The notes under the pieces were generated by a model. It was given only the letters and a program-made list of their open reading frames with translations. It made no database searches and was not told the origin of the DNA. A stretch of 63,397 nt of DNA, from the NCBI GenBank assembly GCA_934754425.1, contig CAKVIN010000015.1:1-63397 (forward strand). The letters run 5' to 3'. The position numbers were made by a program, and so were the translations under genes. Positions 43,088 through 51,982 of this stretch are shown here, piece after piece; positions within the stretch are counted from its first letter, which is position 1, and each line of letters starts with the position of its first letter. This stretch comes from an uncultured Candidatus Melainabacteria bacterium (GTDB taxonomy: Bacteria > Cyanobacteriota > Vampirovibrionia > Gastranaerophilales > Gastranaerophilaceae).

Positions 43088-44680
43088 CTAAGATTCAAAT
43101 AACTCACTTATTTTATCCGCAATATCACGAGGATCAATTTCTTGCGTAATCTTATTTATATCTTGTGCTGTTTGATAAAGTTTAGCAGCTTCAACCTTGT
43201 CACCAACAATAGAAATTGCTCTTGCTAGGTTAAAAAATGCTAAAGCATAATTAGGATTTGTTTCAACAGCTTTTCTAAACAGTTCTATAGATTTATTTAC
43301 TCGACCCAAATCATCAAGATAAATTACACCTAAATTGTTGTAAGCAATGTCATAATTTTGATTATATTTAATGGCTAATTCATATGATTTGATTGCTTCC
43401 TCAGTATCACCCTTACCCCAATATAAAAATCCTAAATTACAATGAATTTTAGGGTTATAAGGTTGTAATTCCAATGCTTGACGATAAACAGCCAAAGCGT
43501 TGTTATAATCTTCCTTATCATAAAAAGCGCTACCTAAATTAACATAAATATCGATATCATCAGGAGTCAAAACATAAGCCGTTTGATATGCAGAAATTGC
43601 GGCATCAGGATCTGATTTATTTTCCTGATAAACAAATCCCATCGTTTGCGCAATAACACTTGTCCAGGATTTATTCGGATTTAAAGTAATTGCTGTCTGA
43701 TAATTCGAAATTGCTAAATCGAATTCACCTTTTATATAATAAATATTGGCTAAATTTGAATATAAATCAGGCATATTCGGAGCCATTGCAATCAATTTAT
43801 TATATACATCAATAGCTTGATTATAATCACCTTGTTCTTCATAAGCTCGACACAAATGTCTATAAGCAGCAATATTAAAAGAATCTAGCCAAATCGCCAT
43901 CTTATATTCAGTAATAGAATCCTCAAAATATCCTGTTGATAGATAAATATCACCCAGCACACAATATAATGGCGCAAAACCAGGGGCAGTTTCTATTGCA
44001 TTTTTATACAATTGTATTGCTTTTGCATAATCTTTTACTTGAATAGCATAAAATCCTTTTAAAAATAATGGTAAAAAGCGCAAATATGAAATATTTTTGA
44101 CAATATTTAATTGTGCATTCTTATCAAAAGGTATCAATAAAGCAGAAATACATTTTTCAAAAAAGGCTTTTGCTTTTATTCTATTATCCTTAAATGATGA
44201 CGCATCATATAATTTGCATAATAAATAATGTGCGCTAGAAGATTTAAAAGGTGCACATTGAATAGCCGCTTCTGCAGCATCTATTGCATCAGTAAAATGT
44301 GCTTTTTTTACAAATGTTTCTGCCAACATATAATAAGCATCATAATAATTATTTTTCTTTTCTAAAGCTAATGTAAAATAATTGATTGCTTTATCCAAAT
44401 CCCCTTTGTGATAAAAAGCAACACCAAGTTTATAATATATTTCACATGAATCTATCAAAGATTCCATTGCTAACTGATATTCAGTAATAGCTTCATCAAT
44501 ATATTGTCCTGCATTAAAAATATCCAAATGCCATTTTAGGTATAAATCACCCATGCGCACATGCAAACTTGCATTTGTCGGATCTTTTTGGATATCAATA
44601 CGACATCTTTCAATTTGATCAAACATTTTATTTTTTGATTTTGTTATCTTTGTTATTTCTTCAGTAGCTGTTTTTTTCAT
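43088..44680 (-). CDS. Tetratricopeptide-repeat protein
   Basis: A 530-residue protein of about 12-13 TPR units from residue 25 to 510. Clear units include YYDAYYMLAETFVKKAHFTD, AYRHLCRAYEEQGDYNQAID, and IYVNLGSAFYDKEDYNNALA. No signal peptide or membrane helix, so a cytoplasmic scaffold is likely. Downstream of the PilZ-like gene by 8 bases, so co-transcribed with it. The AGGATT ribosome site is weak. Partners unknown. Confidence 0.85.
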   Translation of the reverse strand: MKKTATEEITKITKSKNKMFDQIERCRIDIQKDPTNASLHVRMGDLYLKWHLDIFNAGQYIDEAITEYQLAMESLIDSCEIYYKLGVAFYHKGDLDKAINYFTLALEKKNNYYDAYYMLAETFVKKAHFTDAIDAAEAAIQCAPFKSSSAHYLLCKLYDASSFKDNRIKAKAFFEKCISALLIPFDKNAQLNIVKNISYLRFLPLFLKGFYAIQVKDYAKAIQLYKNAIETAPGFAPLYCVLGDIYLSTGYFEDSITEYKMAIWLDSFNIAAYRHLCRAYEEQGDYNQAIDVYNKLIAMAPNMPDLYSNLANIYYIKGEFDLAISNYQTAITLNPNKSWTSVIAQTMGFVYQENKSDPDAAISAYQTAYVLTPDDIDIYVNLGSAFYDKEDYNNALAVYRQALELQPYNPKIHCNLGFLYWGKGDTEEAIKSYELAIKYNQNYDIAYNNLGVIYLDDLGRVNKSIELFRKAVETNPNYALAFFNLARAISIVGDKVEAAKLYQTAQDINKITQEIDPRDIADKISELFES

Positions 44681-44688
44681 TATAAATC

Positions 44689-45300
44689 CTAATCAGTATC
44701 ATTTTCACTATTTGTATAAAGGTACATGTAATACAATAAATTTTGACGTGCATCTTCTGACATTGTTTCATAAGTCACTGTAAATTCATTATCATAAACG
44801 GGATCAACAAAAGTAATACGCCCTCTAAAATTTATTATACCACATTTCTTAGGTAAAATTAAGTCACATTCTAAATTGTCATCAATTTCAAAACCATAAT
44901 CACTATAGAATTTTGCATAAGCTGTTGATATTTCAAACGTATTTACTCTATACGTTTGTTCGTTAACCTTAACATCCATAACCTCTACAGCTTCAACAAC
45001 TGGAATCTTTTCACTAGGTGTCAGTTTCATTGCATTATAATCTAATTCAACGGAAAATTCTTCCTCTAAAGGTGATGAAATAACTATTGTATTAAAATCA
45101 ACTGTACCAATCTTTGAAAATACCTTCACTGTCAGAGGACTACCTACTTCCAAGAATTCAATATAACGCATGAAATATTGCGGTAAATCAATTACAATTC
45201 TATCATCATACAATTCTGAAATAACAGCTGTTATTTCAACTAATTTATCCTCTTTAGGAAAGGTAATATTTAACTTTTGCCCTACTTTTATTAAATCCAT
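44689..45300 (-). CDS. PilZ/YcgR-like protein with degenerate binding motif
   Basis: A 203-residue protein of two beta-rich domains. The N-terminal half (about 1-100; MDLIKVGQKLNITFP) resembles the YcgR N-terminal domain, and the C-terminal half the PilZ barrel. The PilZ c-di-GMP residues (RxxxR and D/NxSxxG) are not seen: the region reads YRVNTFEISTAYAKF. It may therefore not bind c-di-GMP. A TATAAT on the minus strand (45308-45313) lies 7 bases before the ATG. It leads a two-gene unit with the TPR gene. Confidence 0.55.
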   Translation of the reverse strand: MDLIKVGQKLNITFPKEDKLVEITAVISELYDDRIVIDLPQYFMRYIEFLEVGSPLTVKVFSKIGTVDFNTIVISSPLEEEFSVELDYNAMKLTPSEKIPVVEAVEVMDVKVNEQTYRVNTFEISTAYAKFYSDYGFEIDDNLECDLILPKKCGIINFRGRITFVDPVYDNEFTVTYETMSEDARQNLLYYMYLYTNSENDTD

Positions 45301-45307
45301 AATTTTA

Positions 45308-45313
45308 ATTATA
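45308..45313 (-). promoter_or_regulatory. -10 box giving a leaderless PilZ-like gene transcript
   Basis: TATAAT on the minus strand with a 7-base gap to the ATG at 45300, and no ribosome site. Confidence 0.5.
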
Positions 45314-45365
45314 AACTAAATATACACAAAGTTGTAATCATATAAAAATACTATATTTTACACTT

Positions 45366-48300
45366 TTAATATGGTAATGCCTCTATAAATTCTGGCACCT
45401 TTGTATTATCAGAAGGAACATCTTTTTGCCTATATGATTTTTGAGTATATGAAATCCAATTAAACAATTGAACAGAACTTGGTTTATCTATTATACCGTT
45501 TATAACGCTCCTAAATTCTTTTGTATTTTTCATTGGTAGTTGAGGAAGATTTTCTATATCTTGTGGCATTACGTTATATTTGTTATCTTCACCAGTTAGC
45601 ATTACCATCAATTTATTAAATGAAAAATCACCAAAAGCACCCAAACCGGAAATAACCTCATCGGATAATCTACCTAATACTACCAATTTTGCATAATCAT
45701 TTTCAGGGTTATAAATACCTTTGACAAATAATGACATCAAAGGACCTTGTGATTGTAGCATATTAACATGCGCCATACCGCCCTTTAACGTAATATCACC
45801 ACGCAAATACTTAAATAAACCGGTATCTTTTAATGTTATTGCTTTTGTTACAACACTCAACGAAGTACGTAACATATTATCAGCAATAACATTTTGAGCG
45901 TACAATAAATGTTCTAATTTCCCGAAGGTTCCCATTCTTCCGTTATGTACAACAAATTTTACATTACCGTTTAAAGATTGTTTTGAGCACAAACAACCTT
46001 TTACGTTCGTGTCAAAATCCATAGTACCACTAACGCTGTCTTTTCTAACAGATATAACATCAAATATTGGAGCAGCACTTACTCCTCTTGCTTGTAAATT
46101 GGTTTCATAACACTCGTCTTTCATATTAAATTTCAAACTTCCAGCCAATTTACCATTATATAATTCTGATGATATATTTTTTAAATTTATAACTTCGTTT
46201 TTCATATCGAAACCGGCTGAAACAGCAGTCATAAATAAAGATGAGCCATATAAATTTGTAATCAGTTTTTCTGAGAAAAATTTGCCATCTACAATATTAA
46301 CCGGAAGCATTTTAAATACAGGACTATCTTTATACATTAAGAAAGTATCTGTATTTATATATTTTGATTTGATATTCAATGTTTTTATCAATAATTCTTT
46401 AGAAAAATCTGTTGAAATCAAGGATGTTATTCCAAGCGAAGAGTCGCCAATCTTAACCTGCGGAGCATTTACTACTGCAACCGTTTTATTAAAATCAATT
46501 GTTAAATTACCAACAGCAAGTTGCAAAAATTGATTAATAACATTTTGTGCGTTTATTTGACCAACAATTTCCGGTTTTTTAACACTACCGTTAATGAATA
46601 AATCACCTTTTAACTGTGCTATTGTATCCAAATAAGTAATATTTAACTGCTGAGGAATAAATACACGCAAGTTTTTAAATTCCGGTGATAAAAGATTATC
46701 AATATTACCGGAAATTATTAATTTCTTTTGCCCTTTGAGATTTTGTTTAAAATCGTTAGACAATTTTCCACTAAACGAAGATACGCTTAAATCTTCAATT
46801 TTTAAATTATTGTTTTCTAACTTAGAATTCAAATTAATAATCGCAGGCTCGTCTAAAATAAGAGCTTTATCCATAACGATTTGAGAATTAATATTTTGAG
46901 AAACCAAATTGCCAAATGAAGCAAATTTTACAGGATATATTGCAAAATTTGATTTAATATTTTTTATATCTCTGGAATTAACAAAACCGGATAAATTTAC
47001 ATTATAAGTCAAATCTTTTGTATTGTAATTAGTAATTTCTGCTTTTGCTGTCATTTTTGAATTAGGCATAAAAATATTAGTATCAGATATTTTTATGGTT
47101 TCTCTATCAATACGCAATTTTAAAAGCGGAATTTTTACTGAATGTACATATTTACTATTTATTAAAATATTATTTATATAAGCAACATCATCTTTATTTG
47201 TATCGATTTTTAAATTAGAAAAACCTAAATCATAATCTTTATTAACAATTTTCAAATTTTCTATCTGAAGATTTTCTTTATGACTTATATTATCCAAAGT
47301 CCCCGTAATATTAGCAACCAAAGAAACGATACCACTTTTAATACCTAATTTATCAGAACAAAGATGTTTTAAATTGACTTTATTCATCAAAACTTCAATA
47401 TCAATATTTTTATTAATTTTACCTTTTACCATTATAGGTGCATTATTTACATACCCAACAGCGTTGGTAATATTTATAATGTTGTTTGAAAAATCTATAT
47501 CAGAGCTAATATTTTTAACATCAATTCCATTTGCCTTAACTGAAGCATCTGAAATTTTTAAGAATCCTGATGACTTAATTTTATTAATATCTCCTTTGAT
47601 ACTAAAATCTGCTTTAAGAATTCCGTTTACAGATTCTATACTTTTAAACTTTGACAAATCGGCAAACAATTTTATCTTTTGATATAAATCATCAAGCTTA
47701 ATTTCATCCGTTTTAACTTTTAAATCAACACTTTTTTTCTTTGAATTATTAATTACACCATCTACATAAACTTTTTTATCAACAGAAGCATAGATATTAG
47801 ATAAAACACCAACTTTGTCACCTAAAAAAGTTAAATAAATAAAACTTTTTGGCATTTTGGATGTAGTATCTAATACTGAAATATTATCGATGTTTACTAA
47901 ACCGGATATTTGAATATCTCCGTTTATATTATTATACAATTTTAAATCTGCAATTATATCAGAATGAAAATCTAAATCTTCTATTTGTTTAATAAAAGAT
48001 TCTATATTAATATTTTCATAGTTTTCAGGCATTTTTACATTTGGTAAAATTGAAACATCATAAGATAAATATTTTTTATCATTAATAAAAAACTCACCCA
48101 ATGTTTTTACACGCAAATTTTCAAAACTAATAACTTTTGATAGCTCTAAAGTATTCCCTGTTGTTTTATAAACTTTATCATTTTTTACATCATGATAAGA
48201 AATACTGTAACTTTTTAATGTCATGTCAGGAATTTCAACAAAATCCTTAGCTTGCATTTTATTCATTACATCATTTAAGTACTTATCATTTGAACTTACT

Positions 48301-48629
48301 TTGATAATTAATTTATTAGCGTAAAGACGTTTTACTACAACATCATTTTTAAATAATGATGACCAAGGAATAAAGATTTTTACATTATCAAACTGACCAA
48401 ACTTTTGCCCATCTTCATACATCATGTGCATAACAGGAGCTTTTACTTTTAATTGAGGCCCAAGTCTTAAAATCAATTTTTCTATATGAATTTTTATCCC
48501 TAAATCTTTTGACACTTGTGACTCTATAGAAGGTATAAATCTTGTTGCATCTATAGGAATAAAACAAATTGACACACAAAATGCTAATATTACGACAAAA
48601 CTTATTATATAATTTTTATATTTTTTCAT
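45366..48629 (-). CDS. AsmA/TamB-like envelope protein
   Basis: A 1087-residue protein. An N-terminal signal anchor (IISFVVILAFCVSICFIPI) is followed by a long beta-strand-rich region with repeated short units. The C-terminal portion (about 840-1010) has the AsmA-like pattern of GKLAGSLKFNMKDECYETNL, GTMDFDTNVKG, GNVKFVVHNGRMG, GDITLKGGMAHV. AsmA-family proteins span the periplasm and are implicated in phospholipid transport to the outer membrane, which would imply a two-membrane cell. It is 2 bases downstream of the ABC ATPase gene. Confidence 0.75.
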   Translation of the reverse strand: MKKYKNYIISFVVILAFCVSICFIPIDATRFIPSIESQVSKDLGIKIHIEKLILRLGPQLKVKAPVMHMMYEDGQKFGQFDNVKIFIPWSSLFKNDVVVKRLYANKLIIKVSSNDKYLNDVMNKMQAKDFVEIPDMTLKSYSISYHDVKNDKVYKTTGNTLELSKVISFENLRVKTLGEFFINDKKYLSYDVSILPNVKMPENYENINIESFIKQIEDLDFHSDIIADLKLYNNINGDIQISGLVNIDNISVLDTTSKMPKSFIYLTFLGDKVGVLSNIYASVDKKVYVDGVINNSKKKSVDLKVKTDEIKLDDLYQKIKLFADLSKFKSIESVNGILKADFSIKGDINKIKSSGFLKISDASVKANGIDVKNISSDIDFSNNIINITNAVGYVNNAPIMVKGKINKNIDIEVLMNKVNLKHLCSDKLGIKSGIVSLVANITGTLDNISHKENLQIENLKIVNKDYDLGFSNLKIDTNKDDVAYINNILINSKYVHSVKIPLLKLRIDRETIKISDTNIFMPNSKMTAKAEITNYNTKDLTYNVNLSGFVNSRDIKNIKSNFAIYPVKFASFGNLVSQNINSQIVMDKALILDEPAIINLNSKLENNNLKIEDLSVSSFSGKLSNDFKQNLKGQKKLIISGNIDNLLSPEFKNLRVFIPQQLNITYLDTIAQLKGDLFINGSVKKPEIVGQINAQNVINQFLQLAVGNLTIDFNKTVAVVNAPQVKIGDSSLGITSLISTDFSKELLIKTLNIKSKYINTDTFLMYKDSPVFKMLPVNIVDGKFFSEKLITNLYGSSLFMTAVSAGFDMKNEVINLKNISSELYNGKLAGSLKFNMKDECYETNLQARGVSAAPIFDVISVRKDSVSGTMDFDTNVKGCLCSKQSLNGNVKFVVHNGRMGTFGKLEHLLYAQNVIADNMLRTSLSVVTKAITLKDTGLFKYLRGDITLKGGMAHVNMLQSQGPLMSLFVKGIYNPENDYAKLVVLGRLSDEVISGLGAFGDFSFNKLMVMLTGEDNKYNVMPQDIENLPQLPMKNTKEFRSVINGIIDKPSSVQLFNWISYTQKSYRQKDVPSDNTKVPEFIEALPY

Positions 48630-48630
48630 A

Positions 48631-49659
48631 CTAAATTGCTTCTCCGCTTATACTATCAAAGAAATACATATCATTTACAGATATACTCAATTTCACGTTT
48701 TCATTTATTGGATAATCCAAAGGAAGTTTTGCAGAACATTTATCATCGTTTAAATTAAAATAAATAATTCTTTCTCCGCCCGTCATTTCCACTATATCTG
48801 GTTTTACATAAATATCAACAGAACCATTCAACATTTTTTCTGCACGAATGCCGATTATACAAGGTCCCAAAATATTTTTACCGGTTTTAAATTCTTTATC
48901 TTCTATTTTAAAAATACCGTTTTCAATATCTACTTTTATAAAATTCATTTGTCCAATAAATCCGGCAACAAATTTGTTTTTAGGATTATTATAAATTTCT
49001 TCTGGAGTATCAGCTTGTTGAATTTTTCCCTTATCTAAAACAACAATTCTATCTCCCATTGTTAGTGCTTCGGTTTGATCATGCGTTACATAAATAAATG
49101 TGGTTTGAAGTTTTTGATGCAAACGCTTGATTTCGGAACGCATTTGAACTCTCAAATTTGCATCTAAATTAGAAAGTGGTTCATCCATTAAAAACACTTT
49201 CGGATTTCTTACAATCGCTCTACCTAAAGCAACTCTCTGTCTTTGACCTCCAGAAAGTTGTCTTGGTTTACGTTCTAATAATTCTTCTAAGTTCAATGCC
49301 TTTGCAACATCTCTTACTTTAGCATCTATTTCATTTTTTGGATATTTTCTCATTTTCAATCCAAAAGCAATATTTTCATACACACTCATATGTGGATATA
49401 AAGCATAACTTTGGAATACAAAAGCAATATCTCTGTCTTTAGGATGAGTATTGTTTACGACTTTATCATCTATCAAAATCTCACCAGACGTTATATCTTC
49501 TAAGCCAGAAATTAAGCGCAAAATTGTTGACTTGCCGCAGCCGGAAGAACCAACAAGAACGACAAATTCTTTATCTTTTATTTCCAGATTAATTCCGTCT
49601 ATTATATTTTTCTTACCATCGTAACTTTTTATAAGATTTTTCAGTACTACACTACTCAT
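48631..49659 (-). CDS. Sugar-type ABC transporter ATPase (MalK/UgpC family)
   Basis: The start at 49659 (MSSVVLKNLIKS) is chosen because AAGGGA lies about 8 bases upstream; one codon further upstream is TTG. The 342-residue protein has Walker A GSSGCGKSTILRLISG, Q-loop FVFQSYALYPHMSV, signature LSGGQRQRVALGRA, Walker B KVFLMDEPLSNLDA and a C-terminal TOBE regulatory domain (IGIRAEKM). It would energise import of a sugar or glycerol-phosphate. No permease or binding protein is next to it. It may serve several transporters, as MsmK does. Confidence 0.88.
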   Translation of the reverse strand: MSSVVLKNLIKSYDGKKNIIDGINLEIKDKEFVVLVGSSGCGKSTILRLISGLEDITSGEILIDDKVVNNTHPKDRDIAFVFQSYALYPHMSVYENIAFGLKMRKYPKNEIDAKVRDVAKALNLEELLERKPRQLSGGQRQRVALGRAIVRNPKVFLMDEPLSNLDANLRVQMRSEIKRLHQKLQTTFIYVTHDQTEALTMGDRIVVLDKGKIQQADTPEEIYNNPKNKFVAGFIGQMNFIKVDIENGIFKIEDKEFKTGKNILGPCIIGIRAEKMLNGSVDIYVKPDIVEMTGGERIIYFNLNDDKCSAKLPLDYPINENVKLSISVNDMYFFDSISGEAI

Positions 49660-49703
49660 CAATAATCCCTTAACGCTCTACAAAACTCCCTATTTCTTAA
49701 AAT

Positions 49704-50780
49704 TTAATTTGGAATTATCAGATTAAAACTCGTATTTTTTAATATCTGAGATTCAACCCAAACATTTCCATTTAAAGTTCTTACTAAATTTTTCACACTA
49801 GCTAAAACAATTGCCCTCAATACATTCTTACGATTAGTAGAATCTATTATTTTATAAGGATCAAATATGCACTCTAAATCATTTTCAGATAGTAACATTG
49901 AATTGCTGGAAAGTGAAATTAATGTATATTGACCGGCTGCAAGATTTTTAGATGCAACATATTCTTCATTTGGATTTGACAAATGTATATTAATTTCGCC
50001 CATATCAATAGCTTTTAACAATACTTCCAACAAATCTTGTAATATATTTCGCAAAATTTCTTCATCAGTAGAAATTGTCTTTTTGAAATCATCATCCTGC
50101 GAAATATTAATTTTCACATCTTTATCTTTAAAAAGTTGTTCATTAAAACGAACAACAGAACCAACCAAATTAAAAACATCCAGCATTTTTTTATCGGGAG
50201 ATGGTAAATCACATTCTGTTTGTGATAATTCAAGTAATTTTCCTACAAAATACATTAAATCAGTTGAATTCTTATTAATAATTCTAATATATTTTTCTTG
50301 TTGTTCGCTCATTTCACCGCCAAGTCCATCAGACATAGCTTGCGAAAAACCGACAATGGATTGTATAGGTGCTTTTAAATCGTTTGCAAGTTTTATAAGA
50401 AAATTATTTTTTTCTCTATTTACTTCTTCTTCATCTTTCTCATTAATTACTGGAGTTGGAGCAACTGCATCACGAAAATCAAAAACGTAACCTTCTTCAA
50501 TTTCTTTCACAGTCGTATCAAAATAAACTTCTTTTCCTACTAATTTTTTAATTATTGGTTTATGCATCAAAATAGAGTTTTCAATCATACTCATAGGATT
50601 TTCTATAAAATCTGCAATATTAGAAGTTAATAAATGCATTTTTGATGTTTCAAAAATCTCGGCTGCGGCATCATTTACCCATTGGATTTTTCCATCTTTT
50701 CCACATAATACAACTGCATCCGGAAGTGCTTTTTCTACATCTATTGAATTAGTTCTAAATAATATCTTTTTTATATCCAT
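49704..50780 (-). CDS. Degenerate PAS-histidine kinase
   Basis: A 358-residue protein. The PAS domain (about 17-105) has LPDAVVLCGKDGKIQWVNDAA. The HisKA-like helix is at 125-190, where the phosphoacceptor His is replaced by Asn133 (LANDLKAPIQSIVGFSQAM, canonical S-H-E-L-R-T-P-L). In the ATPase-like domain (200-355) the N-box and G1 DxGxG are not recognisable (ILQDLLEVLLKAID). It is probably a catalytically dead scaffold or sensor. The AAGGA ribosome site is good. No response regulator is adjacent. Confidence 0.75.
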   Translation of the reverse strand: MDIKKILFRTNSIDVEKALPDAVVLCGKDGKIQWVNDAAAEIFETSKMHLLTSNIADFIENPMSMIENSILMHKPIIKKLVGKEVYFDTTVKEIEEGYVFDFRDAVAPTPVINEKDEEEVNREKNNFLIKLANDLKAPIQSIVGFSQAMSDGLGGEMSEQQEKYIRIINKNSTDLMYFVGKLLELSQTECDLPSPDKKMLDVFNLVGSVVRFNEQLFKDKDVKINISQDDDFKKTISTDEEILRNILQDLLEVLLKAIDMGEINIHLSNPNEEYVASKNLAAGQYTLISLSSNSMLLSENDLECIFDPYKIIDSTNRKNVLRAIVLASVKNLVRTLNGNVWVESQILKNTSFNLIIPN

Positions 50781-50899
50781 TTTAATTTCGTCCTTTTCCT
50801 AAATTTTATCACAAACACTATTAAAAAAAGATTAATTTTATTAAGTTTTACAATTTTTTGTATTATTATAATTATGTAAAGAAATATGAAGGACTGAAT

Positions 50900-51931
50900 A
50901 TGAAATACAAAGATTATTATGAAATATTAGGTGTTTCCAGAGATGCTGATCAAGCAGCGATAAAGTCTGCTTATCGTAAACTTGCAAGAAAATACCATCC
51001 GGATGTAAATAAAACAAAAGAAGCTGAAGAAAAATTTAAGGATATAAATGAAGCATATGAAGTTTTATCCGATAAAGCTAAAAGACAGCGTTATGATAGT
51101 TTAGGCTCAAATTGGCAAGGTGGAGCTGACTATACACCACCTCCTGGATTTGAAAACTTTAGTTTCAATTTTAACCAAGGCGGTGGAACTCAAAGTTTTG
51201 ACTTTGGAGGAAGTGGATTTTCTGATTTCTTTGGTTCATTATTTGGTGACATGATGGGTGGAATGTCAGGACATTCTGCTGGTCAAAATTTTGGTGGATT
51301 TGATTTCAGACAAGCTGCAAATCAAAGACAAACTAGACAAAGAAGAACAGCGCAACCAAAATCAGAAGACCTTGATATAACAAAGAATTTAAATGTTACA
51401 GCCAAAGAAATATTTGATGAAAAACCTATTACAGTAACATTTACAGAAATGGAAAAATGCCCTTATTGTGGTGGCAGCGGATATTGTTCTCATTGTGGTG
51501 GTACAGGAATTTTATCAACTCCAAAAACTGTAAAAGTAAAATTACCAAAAGGAGTTTCAGAAGGTAAAAAAGTTCGTCTTAAAGGTGAAGGCAAGACTGA
51601 TGAATATGGTCAAAAAGGCGACCTGTATTTGGTAGTTCATTTTAAAGATAGTGAATATGAATTTGATGGTGATAATTTAATAAAAGAAGTTGAAATCACA
51701 CCTCCTGAAGCCGTTTTAGGTTGTTCAAAAGATATAACAACTTTGCACGGTAAAATTAATATCAAAATTCCGGCAGGAGTTTCTAGTGGTCAATCTTTGA
51801 GATTAAAGCAAATGGGACTACCAAAAACAAATGGCTATGGTGATTTAAATGCAAAAATAAAAATAGTTGTTCCAAAAAATTTATCAAAAGAAGTTATTGA
51901 TTTATACAAAAAAATTGCGGAACTAAATTAA
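50900..51931 (+). CDS. DnaJ-family co-chaperone with half zinc finger
   Basis: The start at 50900 (MKYKDYYEILGV) has GAAGGA upstream. The protein is 343 residues. The J domain (5-65) has HPD at 33-35, so it can stimulate DnaK. A Gly/Phe region (75-140) and a basic linker follow. Only two CxxCGGxG-type motifs are seen (Cys187, 190, 196, 199; CPYCGG, CSHCGG) instead of the four in canonical DnaJ. Two C-terminal substrate barrels complete it. It is an intermediate between DnaJ and CbpA. It lies between the pseudokinase and flagellin. Confidence 0.85.
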   Translation: MKYKDYYEILGVSRDADQAAIKSAYRKLARKYHPDVNKTKEAEEKFKDINEAYEVLSDKAKRQRYDSLGSNWQGGADYTPPPGFENFSFNFNQGGGTQSFDFGGSGFSDFFGSLFGDMMGGMSGHSAGQNFGGFDFRQAANQRQTRQRRTAQPKSEDLDITKNLNVTAKEIFDEKPITVTFTEMEKCPYCGGSGYCSHCGGTGILSTPKTVKVKLPKGVSEGKKVRLKGEGKTDEYGQKGDLYLVVHFKDSEYEFDGDNLIKEVEITPPEAVLGCSKDITTLHGKINIKIPAGVSSGQSLRLKQMGLPKTNGYGDLNAKIKIVVPKNLSKEVIDLYKKIAELN

Positions 51932-51944
51932 TGAAAATCTAAAT

Positions 51945-51982
51945 AAAAAGTACATAAATTATTAAAAATTTATGTACTTTTT
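51945..51982. terminator. Bidirectional terminator between dnaJ-like gene and flagellin
   Basis: AAAAAGTACATAAATT (51945-51960) pairs perfectly, 16 bp, with 51967-51982. It overlaps the last base of the flagellin stop. Confidence 0.88.
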
